Source of the DNA: Streptomyces sp. CA-210063 | GTDB lineage: Bacteria; Actinomycetota; Actinomycetes; Streptomycetales; Streptomycetaceae | NCBI RefSeq assembly: GCF_024612015.1 | Contig: NZ_CP102512.1 | Coordinates: 558,001-622,000, forward strand | Direction of reading: 5' to 3' | DNA length: 64,000 nt | Shown here: positions 49,447 to 57,297 of the stretch, piece after piece | Layout of the letters: each line of letters opens with the position of its first letter | How positions within the stretch are numbered: the first letter of the stretch is position 1 | Position numbers and translations under genes: made by a program | The notes under the pieces: model-generated | The model's database searches: none | What the model was told of the DNA's origin: nothing | Seen by the model: the letters and a program-made list of their open reading frames with translations, nothing else

Positions 49447-51588
49447 ATGTCGGATGTCCACGCGTCCCGGGAGCGGACGACCGTCGAGACCGCCCGCCTC
49501 GGCCATCCGCTGCTGTCGCTGGCGCTGGCCGCGATGATGGACGACGTCGGGGCGCACTCGGGCGCCGTGTATCTGCTGACGCCCGACGAGCCGGTCCTGG
49601 AGATGGCGGTCATGGCGGGGCTGCCGAGGTCGTTCGCCGCGCCCTGGGAGCGGGTGGGCCTGAGCGCGCCGGTCCCGGTCGCCGAGGCCGTACGGGGGCG
49701 ACGGCTGGTGTGGGTCAACGGTGAGGAGCAGATGGCCCGCCGCTATCCCCGGATCGCCGTGGTCCTGCCCTACCCCTTCGCCCTGGCCGCGCTGCCGGTG
49801 GCGACCCACGACACCACGTACGGCGCCGTCTTCCTGACCTGGCCGGGCTCGCACCCGCCGGAGCTCAGCGACCGCGAGCGGGACCATCTCACCTCGGCCT
49901 GCGACCGGCTCGCGATCCGGCTGCGGCGCGCGGAGGAGGAGGGCCGGCCGGTGCGACCCGAGCCGGACCTGTCGGCGCCGTCGACGACCATGGTCGCCGG
50001 GACGCTCGGCACGGTGGAGGCGGCGCGGATGGTGGCGCGGCTGCCGTACGGGATGTGCGCGCTCGATCTGCACGGGCGGATCTCCTTCGCCAACGCGGCG
50101 ACGGCCGAGCTGCTGGGCGTCCCGGTGAGCGGTCTGCTGGGCACCCAGTTGTGGGCGTCCGTGCCGTGGCTCAACGATCCGGCGTACGAGGACCGGTACC
50201 GGGCGGCGCTGATGAGCCAGCACGTGACGTCGTTCGTGGCCCTCAGACCGCCGAGCGACTGGCTGTCGTTCCGGCTGTATCCGGGGACGAACGGGCTGAG
50301 TGTACGGATCTCCCGGGCCCGGGCGGTCGCCCAGGCCGAGCACGCGGCGCCGGAGGAGGGCGACGGGCCGAGCCGCCTGGTGACCATCAACCTGGTGCTG
50401 GCGCTGGCGAGCGCGCTCACCGAGGCGGTGGGCGTGCAGGACGTGGTGGACCTGGTCGCCGACGAGATCATCCCGGCCCTCGGCAGCCAGGCCCTCGTGA
50501 TGCTCGGTTCGCGCGCCGGGCGCCTGCATGTGCTCGGGCATCGCGGCTACGCGGACCCGCACGTCGTGGAGCGTTTCGACGGAATGCCGCTCACCGCGCC
50601 GACGCCCGGTGCGCACGTGCTGACCACCGGGGTGCCCGCCTTCTTCGAGTCCCGGCAGCAGCTGGAGCGCCTCTATCCGATACGGCGGGACACCCCGGAC
50701 GGCCTGGGCGCCTGGGCGTATCTCCCGCTGATCGCCTCGGGACGGCCGGTGGGCACCTGGGTCCTCGGGTACGCGGAGCCGCATCCTTTCCCGGCCGACG
50801 AGCGCGCGGTGCTCACCAGCCTCAGCGGCCTCATCGCCCAGGCGCTGGAGCGGGCGCTGCTGTACGACGCCAAGCACCAGCTGGCGCACGGGCTGCAGCA
50901 GGCCCTGCTGCCGCACTCGCTGCCGTCGATCCCCGGTATCGAGGCAGCCTCCCGCTATCTGCCCGCCAGCCGGGGCATGGACATCGGCGGCGACTTCTTC
51001 GACCTGGTCCTCTCGCACGGGCGGCCCTCGGCCGTGATCGGCGACGTGCAGGGGCACAACGTGACGGCGGCGGGCCTGATGGGGCAGATCCGTACGGCGG
51101 TACGCGCGTACACCACCGTCGGTCAGGCCCCCGAGGACGTGATGGGCAGCACGAACCGGCTGCTGATCGACCTCGGTTCCGAACTGTTCGCCAGCTGTCT
51201 GTATCTGCGGCTCGACCCGGCGCACGGGACGGCCGTCATGGCGCGGGCGGGGCATCCGCCGCCGTTGCTGCGCCGGCCGGACGGGAAGGTGAAGGTGCTC
51301 GACCTCGCGGGTGGTCCGCTGCTCGGCATCGACGCGGCGGCGACGTATCCGACGACCGAGGTGGCGCTGGCCGAGGGGTCGGTGCTGGCGCTCTACACCG
51401 ACGGGCTGATCGAGTCGCCGGGTGTCGACATCGAGGACGCGCTGGCCGATCTCGGGGAGCGGCTCGCGGCGGCCGGGGAGGGGCCGTTGGAGGCGCTGGC
51501 GGACAGTCTCGTACGGGAGGTCGCGGCGGCGGAGGAGCGGGCGGACGATGTGGCACTGCTGCTGCTTCAGGCGGCTGCGGTGGGGTGA
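49447..51588 (+). CDS. SpoIIE-type PP2C phosphatase with GAF and PAS domains
   Basis: A 713-residue protein. A first GAF-like domain (about 15-165), a PAS domain (about 185-280, MCALDLHGRISFANAATAEL), a second GAF (about 310-465), then the PP2C/SpoIIE domain (about 480-713, with GMDIGGDFFDLVL, AVIGDVQGHNVTAAGLMG and GSVLALYTDGLIE). Unlike the protein at 38423, it lacks the C-terminal ATPase. It probably controls an anti-sigma antagonist in response to a small ligand or redox signal. ATG 49447 has AGGAGG at 49433-49438; an upstream ATG at 49300 is unlikely. Confidence 0.88.
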   Translation: MSDVHASRERTTVETARLGHPLLSLALAAMMDDVGAHSGAVYLLTPDEPVLEMAVMAGLPRSFAAPWERVGLSAPVPVAEAVRGRRLVWVNGEEQMARRYPRIAVVLPYPFALAALPVATHDTTYGAVFLTWPGSHPPELSDRERDHLTSACDRLAIRLRRAEEEGRPVRPEPDLSAPSTTMVAGTLGTVEAARMVARLPYGMCALDLHGRISFANAATAELLGVPVSGLLGTQLWASVPWLNDPAYEDRYRAALMSQHVTSFVALRPPSDWLSFRLYPGTNGLSVRISRARAVAQAEHAAPEEGDGPSRLVTINLVLALASALTEAVGVQDVVDLVADEIIPALGSQALVMLGSRAGRLHVLGHRGYADPHVVERFDGMPLTAPTPGAHVLTTGVPAFFESRQQLERLYPIRRDTPDGLGAWAYLPLIASGRPVGTWVLGYAEPHPFPADERAVLTSLSGLIAQALERALLYDAKHQLAHGLQQALLPHSLPSIPGIEAASRYLPASRGMDIGGDFFDLVLSHGRPSAVIGDVQGHNVTAAGLMGQIRTAVRAYTTVGQAPEDVMGSTNRLLIDLGSELFASCLYLRLDPAHGTAVMARAGHPPPLLRRPDGKVKVLDLAGGPLLGIDAAATYPTTEVALAEGSVLALYTDGLIESPGVDIEDALADLGERLAAAGEGPLEALADSLVREVAAAEERADDVALLLLQAAAVG

Positions 51589-51600
51589 CGCTCCGCGTGT

Positions 51601-51672
51601 TGCGGGTTGTTCGCCCGCTGCGGGTTCGTCGTGGCTTGTCGCGCGGTTCCCCGCGCCCCTTCAGGGCGCGGG
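51601..51672. repeat. Interspersed repeat copy 5
   Basis: TGCGGGTT, GTGGCTTGTCGCGCGGTTCC, CCGCGCCCCTTCAGGGCGCG. It matches copy 3 closely, with one change in the core. It lies in the 252-base gap between the phosphatase and the S1 protease gene and can fold as a hairpin. Confidence 0.7.
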
Positions 51673-51840
51673 CGTCCCGGAAGCACGAATCGGTCCGACC
51701 CTCCCGCCGGAGGGCCGGACCGTTCCACCTGCCGGCCGGAACCGCTGTGGTGTGGCCGGTAGGTGGGTTGTGGGGTGGACGGCCGGGGGTCAGTGGCCGC
51801 TGATCCCGGGGCCGTCGTCCACGTCTTCGGTGGCGTCCGC

Positions 51841-53283
51841 CTACTGCTCGACGCCCTGCTCGTCGACGCCCTGGTCGCCGGTGTGCTCCTCCTGGCCCGC
51901 GCCGGCGGCGGCAGCCTCTTCCTCACCGGCACCGGCCGCGGCGGCCTCTTCCTCACCGACACCGGCGGCGGCAGCCTCTTCCTCGCCCGCCCCGGCCGCG
52001 GCGGCCTCTTCCTCACCGGCGCCCGCGGCCGCGGCCGCACCACCGTCAGCCTCTTCACCAGCGCCCGCGGCGGCGCCGCCGTCAGCCTCTTCGCCGGCAC
52101 CCGCGGCGTCACCGGCACCGCCGGCTGCTTCCTCACCGGCGCCCGCGCCGGCGTCGCCGAGGGTCGCGCCGACCGCCGCGAGGGCGGTGGTGACCGGCTG
52201 GAAGAAGGTCTCGCCGCCGACAGTGCAGTCGCCGCTGCCGCCGGAGGTCAGACCGATGGCCTGGCCGTCCTCGGTGAACAGCGAGCCGCCGCTGTCGCCG
52301 GGCTCGGCGCAGACGTTGGTCTGGATGAGACCGGTGACCGTGCCCTCGGGGTAGTTGACCGTCGCCTCCAGGCCGGTGACCTGGCCGTCGGCGAGACCGG
52401 TGGTGCTGCCCATACGGAAGACCTGGAGGCCGACCGCGGCCTCGCCGGCCGCGTTGATGTCGACCGTCTCGCCGTTGCCGAGGTCGACCGTGCTGGCCGC
52501 CTGGGTCGCCGGGTCGTTGTAGTTGACCAGGGCGAAGTCACCGGTGCCGGGGAACGTGGCGGTCGCCGCGTCGACCGTGCCGATCGGCGCGCCGCCCTCC
52601 TCCTCGGACCACTCGGCCTCGGCGACACCGCAGTGCCCGGCGGTCAGGAAGGCCGGGGCGCCTTCGGCGTTGACGACGTTGAAGCCGGCCGAGCAGCGTG
52701 CGCCGCCGCCGAAGATGGCGTCGCCGCCTTCGAGGAAGGTCTTGAACGTGCCGGCGGACTTCTTGATGGTCGCCATGCCCGAGCCGAGCGACTTGACGGT
52801 CGACTCGATGGTGTCCCAGTTCTCGCCCGTGACCGTGGAGTCGGCGGTGACCTGGATCTTGTTCGTGCGGGGGTCGATCGCCCAGGCGGTGCCCGGGACG
52901 CTGGCCTGCTCCTTCAGCGTCGCCGCGCCCTCCTGGAGCTCGGTCCAGCTGTTGTCGACCTCACGGACCTCCGCACCGGCCGACTGGGCCTGGATGATCA
53001 CGTTGTTGTCGTCGCCGTCGATCTCGAGGCCGTCGATGACGTTGATGATGAGCTGCTGCTCGCCCGAGTCGTAGTACGCGCCTGCGAACGCGTCGCCGAG
53101 CAACTCCTGGAGCTGGGAGGCGAGATCCCCGGCGTCACTCGCGGCGAGCGTCTTCGGGGCTGCCTCGTTGGACTCCGTCTGCGACGCCATGGCGTTCGGC
53201 AGGATGAGGGCCGCCGCTCCGATTGCCGCCACGCCGCCTGCGGCTATAAAGGCCTTGCGCTTGGTGGCTCGTTTGTGACTCAA
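51841..53283 (-). CDS. Secreted trypsin-like serine protease with an acidic repetitive tail
   Basis: A 480-residue protease, paralogue of the enzyme at 3602. A signal peptide (residues 1-33, AAGGVAAIGAAALILPNAMA), a propeptide region, then the S1 domain with His in FLTAGHCG, Asp in GTGDFALVNY and Ser in PGDSGGSL. In place of a membrane helix the C-terminal 95 residues are an Ala/Gly/Glu-rich tail with EEEAAAAGAG-type decapeptide repeats. The tail may bind cell wall or metals or act as a spacer. The start is TTG 53283, with GGAGGTC seven bases upstream. It is divergent from the peptide export operon. Confidence 0.87.
   Translation of the reverse strand: MSHKRATKRKAFIAAGGVAAIGAAALILPNAMASQTESNEAAPKTLAASDAGDLASQLQELLGDAFAGAYYDSGEQQLIINVIDGLEIDGDDNNVIIQAQSAGAEVREVDNSWTELQEGAATLKEQASVPGTAWAIDPRTNKIQVTADSTVTGENWDTIESTVKSLGSGMATIKKSAGTFKTFLEGGDAIFGGGARCSAGFNVVNAEGAPAFLTAGHCGVAEAEWSEEEGGAPIGTVDAATATFPGTGDFALVNYNDPATQAASTVDLGNGETVDINAAGEAAVGLQVFRMGSTTGLADGQVTGLEATVNYPEGTVTGLIQTNVCAEPGDSGGSLFTEDGQAIGLTSGGSGDCTVGGETFFQPVTTALAAVGATLGDAGAGAGEEAAGGAGDAAGAGEEADGGAAAGAGEEADGGAAAAAGAGEEEAAAAGAGEEEAAAAGVGEEEAAAAGAGEEEAAAAGAGQEEHTGDQGVDEQGVEQ
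51900..52035 (-). repeat. 30-bp tandem repeat encoding the protease tail
   Basis: The word GCCTCTTCCTC recurs every 30 bases at about 51915, 51945, 51975 and 52005. It encodes ten-residue units of Glu, Ala and Gly; related, diverged units continue to about 52135. Confidence 0.85.
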
Positions 53284-53935
53284 CTCTTGACCTCCTGGGG
53301 ACGGGGTCCGTGCCGCCGTCCGGCGGGTGAACTGGGGGCGCCTGGTTGCCAGTTGGTACGGATGGTTCCGGTGGGGTGTTCAACGCCCCGTAAAAAGATT
53401 TCGATCTTCCATTTCGCAAAGTGCGGTACGGCCCCAGTTCGGCCGCCATGTCACGACTTCACACAACTCACCAGCCTGGCAAATACGTTCAGCCACCGGT
53501 CGACAGCGGTCCGTTCCCGCTTCCGACCGGAAAACCGGCTTCAGGGAATCTCCACACCGAATGCTCAGCGGGGTCACGGCGAGCGAAAGATCTGCACACC
53601 GATCCCCGCCCGCCGCGCCTTTGGGGCCGGACTGTCCCATTCGTTTTCCGGTCGGCAATGAACGACGTACGACGATGTCGCGATCCGTGTGAAGAAGCTG
53701 CCCCCAAGGCGTGCGCAGTCCTGCACGGATGAACCGTCATGGTCACCAAGTGCCCTGGTGAGGGGCCATGTTGATTGGATGTGCGCAGCGCGGATCTGCT
53801 TTGATCCATCGCACCGCGGGGGCCGCCAAGCTCTCGGAGACGAGATGTGGGGCACCCACGTGTGCGGCCGTCGTTCTGTCCCCAGAAGGGGGCCGCTCCC
53901 CCCTTATGAATAGCTATACGAAGGGAAGTTCCATC
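53284..53935. other. Long intergenic region upstream of the Gly-Gly peptide operon
   Basis: 652 bases with the promoters of the divergent protease and peptide operon. It is less GC-rich than the surroundings. Open frames within it lack Streptomyces codon bias and good ribosome sites. A small AAGAT-TTCG-ATCTT hairpin is near 53396. No second peptide gene with a Gly-Gly motif is visible. Confidence 0.5.
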
Positions 53936-54151
53936 ATGAACTCCACCCCCCAGGTTGAGACCGCCGAGATCTCGGACGCCGCCCTCGACGCCGTTTCCGG
54001 TGGCCTGTCCGTCAACGCCGTCGGCACCGTCACCGGCCTGGTGGACGGCATTGCCCCGGTCTCCGGCCTGGTCAACACGGCCGTCGGCACCGTCGAGGGT
54101 GTCACCGGGCTGAACACCGCCCCGGTCACGAGCCTGGTCGCCGGTCTCTGA
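53936..54151 (+). CDS. Gly-Gly leader peptide precursor (71 aa), exported by the downstream NHLP-type system
   Basis: A 71-residue peptide. The leader ends ISDAALDAVSGG (Gly22-Gly23), the double-glycine site cut by C39 peptidases. The 48-residue core after it has no Cys and is rich in Val, Gly, Thr, Ala and Leu. It contains two 21-residue units starting at Ala28 and Ala49, both opening AVGTV and both containing APV; the DNA word GCCGTCGGCACCGTC recurs 63 bases apart. Without nearby modifying enzymes, the mature product may be an unmodified hydrophobic peptide. ATG 53936 has AAGGGAAG upstream. ATG 53906 would give ten more residues. Confidence 0.85.
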   Translation: MNSTPQVETAEISDAALDAVSGGLSVNAVGTVTGLVDGIAPVSGLVNTAVGTVEGVTGLNTAPVTSLVAGL

Positions 54152-54169
54152 TCGAGCCCTAGCACCGTT

Positions 54170-54203
54170 GAGTCCCGGAACCACCTGACAGGTTCCGGGA
54201 CTC
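54170..54203 (+). terminator. Strong hairpin between the peptide gene and its export genes
   Basis: Perfect 13-bp stem GAGTCCCGGAACC / GGTTCCGGGACTC with an eight-base loop, 18 bases after the peptide stop. It probably acts as a partial terminator so that the precursor is made in excess. Confidence 0.8.
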
Positions 54204-54255
54204 TCGGGCGCCCTGAAAGTCCTTTGTCTCCTGGTGCGCAGGTGAGGGAAGTCCC

Positions 54256-55062
54256 GTGCAGTTCCGCCAACAGGCCCTCGCCAAACTCCAGTCACCGGAG
54301 GAACTCGACCTCCCGGTGCGCTTCGCCCGCCCGCAGGGCTGGCTGGTGCTGTCCGTGACGGTGGTCGCCATGGCCGCCGCGTCCGTGTGGGCCGTCACGG
54401 GTTCCGTCACGTCCACGGTCGGCGCGCCCGCCGTCCTCACCCACGGGCAGGGCAGTTACGTCCTCCAGAGCCCCGTCGCCGGCCAGGTCACCGCCGTGCT
54501 CGCGAAGCAGGGCGAGCGGCTGCCCGCCAAGTCCCCGGTCCTGAAGGTCGCCACCACCGAGGGCGAGACAGTCGTCCGGTCCGTCGCGGCCGGCCGGGTC
54601 TCCGCGCTCGCCGCCACCATCGGCCAGATCATCCAGACCGGCGCCGATGTCGCGGCCATCGAGAAGGTCGCGGACGCCGAAGACCCGCTGTACGCCACGG
54701 TGTACGTCCCCGCCGAGAACGCCGCCTCGATCCCCGAGAACGCCGAGGTGGACCTGACCGTGCAGTCGGTGCCCACCCAGCGGTACGGCGTGCTGCGCGG
54801 CCATGTGAAGAAGGTGGACCGCACCGCGCAGACCCCGCAGTCGATCAGCGCGTTCCTCGGCGACAGCCAGCTGGGCGAGCAGTTCACCAAGAAGGGCCGG
54901 CCGGTGGCCGTCACCGTACGGCTGGACCGCAAGGCGTCGACCGAGTCCGGCTACAAGTGGTCCTCGCAGGACGGGCCGCCGTTCGAGCTGACCTCCATGA
55001 CCATGGCCACCGGTTCGATCCGCATGGCCGACGAGCGTCCGATCGATTGGCTGCTCCCGTGA
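54256..55062 (+). CDS. Short HlyD-type membrane fusion protein of the NHPM/NHLP system
   Basis: A 268-residue secretion adaptor. One N-terminal membrane helix (about residues 28-50, GWLVLSVTVVAMAAASVWAV), then a lipoyl-like half (VLQSPVAGQVTAVLAKQGE) and a beta-rich remainder. It lacks the long coiled coil of Gram-negative HlyD proteins, as expected for a cell with one membrane. It should link the two ABC transporters in peptide export. GTG 54256 has GAGGGAAG upstream. Its stop overlaps the next start by 4 bp. Confidence 0.82.
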   Translation: MQFRQQALAKLQSPEELDLPVRFARPQGWLVLSVTVVAMAAASVWAVTGSVTSTVGAPAVLTHGQGSYVLQSPVAGQVTAVLAKQGERLPAKSPVLKVATTEGETVVRSVAAGRVSALAATIGQIIQTGADVAAIEKVADAEDPLYATVYVPAENAASIPENAEVDLTVQSVPTQRYGVLRGHVKKVDRTAQTPQSISAFLGDSQLGEQFTKKGRPVAVTVRLDRKASTESGYKWSSQDGPPFELTSMTMATGSIRMADERPIDWLLP

Positions 55063-57296
55063 CCGCATCCCAGGACACCGCGCGGCCTCCGGCACGCGGC
55101 AGACGCAAGGCCGCCCCGCAGAAGCGCCCGGTGCCCAAGGGCGGGCAGAAGGCCGTCCGCACACCGACCGTCCTCCAGATGGAGGCCGTGGAGTGCGGCG
55201 CCGCCTCCCTCGCCATGGTCCTCGGCCACTACGGACGCCACATCCCGCTGGAGGAGCTGCGCATCGCCTGCGGTGTCTCCCGGGACGGCTCGCGCGCCAG
55301 CAACCTCCTGAAGGCGGCCCGCAGCTACGGCCTGACCGCCAAGGGCATGCAGATGGACGTGGCCGCCCTCGCCGAGGTGAAGGCCCCGGCCATCCTGTTC
55401 TGGGAGTTCAACCACTACGTCGTCTACGACGGCATGGGGCGCCGCTTCGGCCGGCGCGGCGTCCACATCAACGACCCCGGCAAGGGCCGCCGGTTCGTGC
55501 CGATGGAGGACTTCGACTCCAGCTTCACGGGTGTCGTCCTCGTCATGGAGCCGGGCGACGACTTCAAGAAGGGCGGCCGCAAGCCCGGCGTCCTCGGTGC
55601 CATGCCCGCCCGGATGCGCGGCACCTCCGGCACGCTGCCCGCCGCCGTCCTCGCGAGCCTGCTCCTGGTGGCGGTCGGCGCGGCCGTGCCCGCGCTGAGC
55701 CGCACGTACATCGACATGTTCCTGATCGGCGGCCAGACCTCCCTGCTCGGCGTGCTGTTCGCGTCGATGGGCGCGTGTGTGCTGCTGACGGTCCTGCTGA
55801 CCTGGCTGCAACAGGCGAACCTGCTGCGTGGCCGCCTGATCTCCTCCACCCTGTCCAGCGCCCGCTTCCTGCGCCACCTCCTCCGCCTGCCCGTCACCTT
55901 CTTCTCCCAGCGCAGCCCCGCCGACCTGGTCCAGCGGCTCCAGTCGAACGACGCGGTCGCCGAGACCCTGGCCCGCGATCTCGCGGCCGCCGGTGTGGAC
56001 GCGGTCGTGGTCGTCCTCTACGCCGTGCTCCTCTATACGTACGACCCGCAGCTCACCTTCGTCGGCATCGCGGTGGCGCTGCTGAACGTGGTGGCGATGC
56101 GGGTGGTGATCCGGCTGCGCGCGACCCGTACGGCGAAGCTGCGGGCCGACATGGCCCGGCTGACCAACACGGCGTACACCGGCCTCCAGCTGATCGAGAC
56201 GATGAAGGCGACCGGCGGCGAGGAGGGCTACTTCCGCAAGTGGGCGGGGCAGCACGCCACCACGCTGGAGGAGCAGCAGCGGCTCGGGGTGCCGAGCGCC
56301 TGGCTGGGGGTCGTCGCCCCGACCCTCGCCACGCTCAACAGCGCGCTCATCCTCTGGATCGGCGGCATGCGCGCGGTCGAGGGCCACATATCCGTCGGTC
56401 TGCTGGTCGCCTTCCAGGCGCTGGTCACCCGTTTCACCGCGCCGATCACCCGTCTCAACGGCGTCGCGGGCCGCATCCAGGACTTCGCGGCCGACGTGGC
56501 CCGCCTCAAGGACGTGGAGAACTTCCAGGCGGACCCGCTGTACGCCCGCCCGGACGCGGCCGAGTCCACCCGCCGGCTGCACGGCCATGTGGAGCTGGAG
56601 AACATCACCTTCGGCTACAGCCCCCTCGACAAGCCCCTGCTCACCGGCTTCGACCTCACCGTCGGCCCGGGCCAGCAGGTGGCGCTGGTGGGCGGCTCCG
56701 GCAGCGGCAAGTCGACGGTGTCCAGGCTGATCTCGGGCCTGTACACGCCTTGGGAGGGCGTGATCCGCATCGACGGCCGGCGTCTGGAGGACATCCCGCG
56801 CGGCGCGCTCGCCGCGTCCGTCTCCTTCGTCGACCAGGAGGTCTTCCTCTTCGAGGGCACGGTCCGCGACAACGTGGCCCTGTGGGACCCGTCGATCCCG
56901 GACGAGGCCGTGGTGGAGGCGCTGCGGGACGCGGCCCTGTACGACGTGGTGACCCGCCGCCCGGGCGGTATCAAGAGCAGGGTCGAGCAGGACGGCCGCA
57001 ACTTCTCCGGCGGCCAGCGTCAACGCCTGGAGATCGCCCGGGCGTTGGTCCGCAGGCCCAGCATCCTGGTCCTCGACGAGGTGACCAGCGCGCTCGACGC
57101 GGAGACCGAACTGACCGTCATGGACAACCTCCGCAAACGCGGCTGCGCCTGTGTGGTGATCGCCCACCGGCTCAGCACGGTCCGCGACAGCGACGAGATC
57201 GTCGTCCTGCAACACGGCACGATCGTGGAGCGCGGCCGGCACGAGGAGCTGGTGACACGCGGCGGCGCGTACGCCCAGCTGGTCAGGGAGCGATGA
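55059..57296 (+). CDS. NHLP-type ABC transporter with C39 peptidase
   Basis: A 745-residue peptidase-permease-ATPase. The N-terminal C39 peptidase has Gln40 and Cys46 in LQMEAVECGAASLAM, His119 in EFNHYVVYDG and Asp139 in INDPGKGRRF, so it can cut the Gly-Gly leader. The permease (about residues 190-490) has six helices; the ATPase has VGGSGSGKSTVSRL, FSGGQRQRLEIARA and ILVLDEVTSALD. GTG 55059 overlaps the HlyD-like stop. It is the main exporter of the 71-residue peptide. Confidence 0.93.
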   Translation: MTASQDTARPPARGRRKAAPQKRPVPKGGQKAVRTPTVLQMEAVECGAASLAMVLGHYGRHIPLEELRIACGVSRDGSRASNLLKAARSYGLTAKGMQMDVAALAEVKAPAILFWEFNHYVVYDGMGRRFGRRGVHINDPGKGRRFVPMEDFDSSFTGVVLVMEPGDDFKKGGRKPGVLGAMPARMRGTSGTLPAAVLASLLLVAVGAAVPALSRTYIDMFLIGGQTSLLGVLFASMGACVLLTVLLTWLQQANLLRGRLISSTLSSARFLRHLLRLPVTFFSQRSPADLVQRLQSNDAVAETLARDLAAAGVDAVVVVLYAVLLYTYDPQLTFVGIAVALLNVVAMRVVIRLRATRTAKLRADMARLTNTAYTGLQLIETMKATGGEEGYFRKWAGQHATTLEEQQRLGVPSAWLGVVAPTLATLNSALILWIGGMRAVEGHISVGLLVAFQALVTRFTAPITRLNGVAGRIQDFAADVARLKDVENFQADPLYARPDAAESTRRLHGHVELENITFGYSPLDKPLLTGFDLTVGPGQQVALVGGSGSGKSTVSRLISGLYTPWEGVIRIDGRRLEDIPRGALAASVSFVDQEVFLFEGTVRDNVALWDPSIPDEAVVEALRDAALYDVVTRRPGGIKSRVEQDGRNFSGGQRQRLEIARALVRRPSILVLDEVTSALDAETELTVMDNLRKRGCACVVIAHRLSTVRDSDEIVVLQHGTIVERGRHEELVTRGGAYAQLVRER

Positions 57297-57297
57297 G

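Noticed and set aside
53768..54151. A longer 127-residue version of the Gly-Gly peptide
   Set aside because: The extra N-terminal 56 residues lack codon bias and a good ribosome site, and Gly-Gly leaders are normally about 20-30 residues long. ATG 53936 has a proper site.
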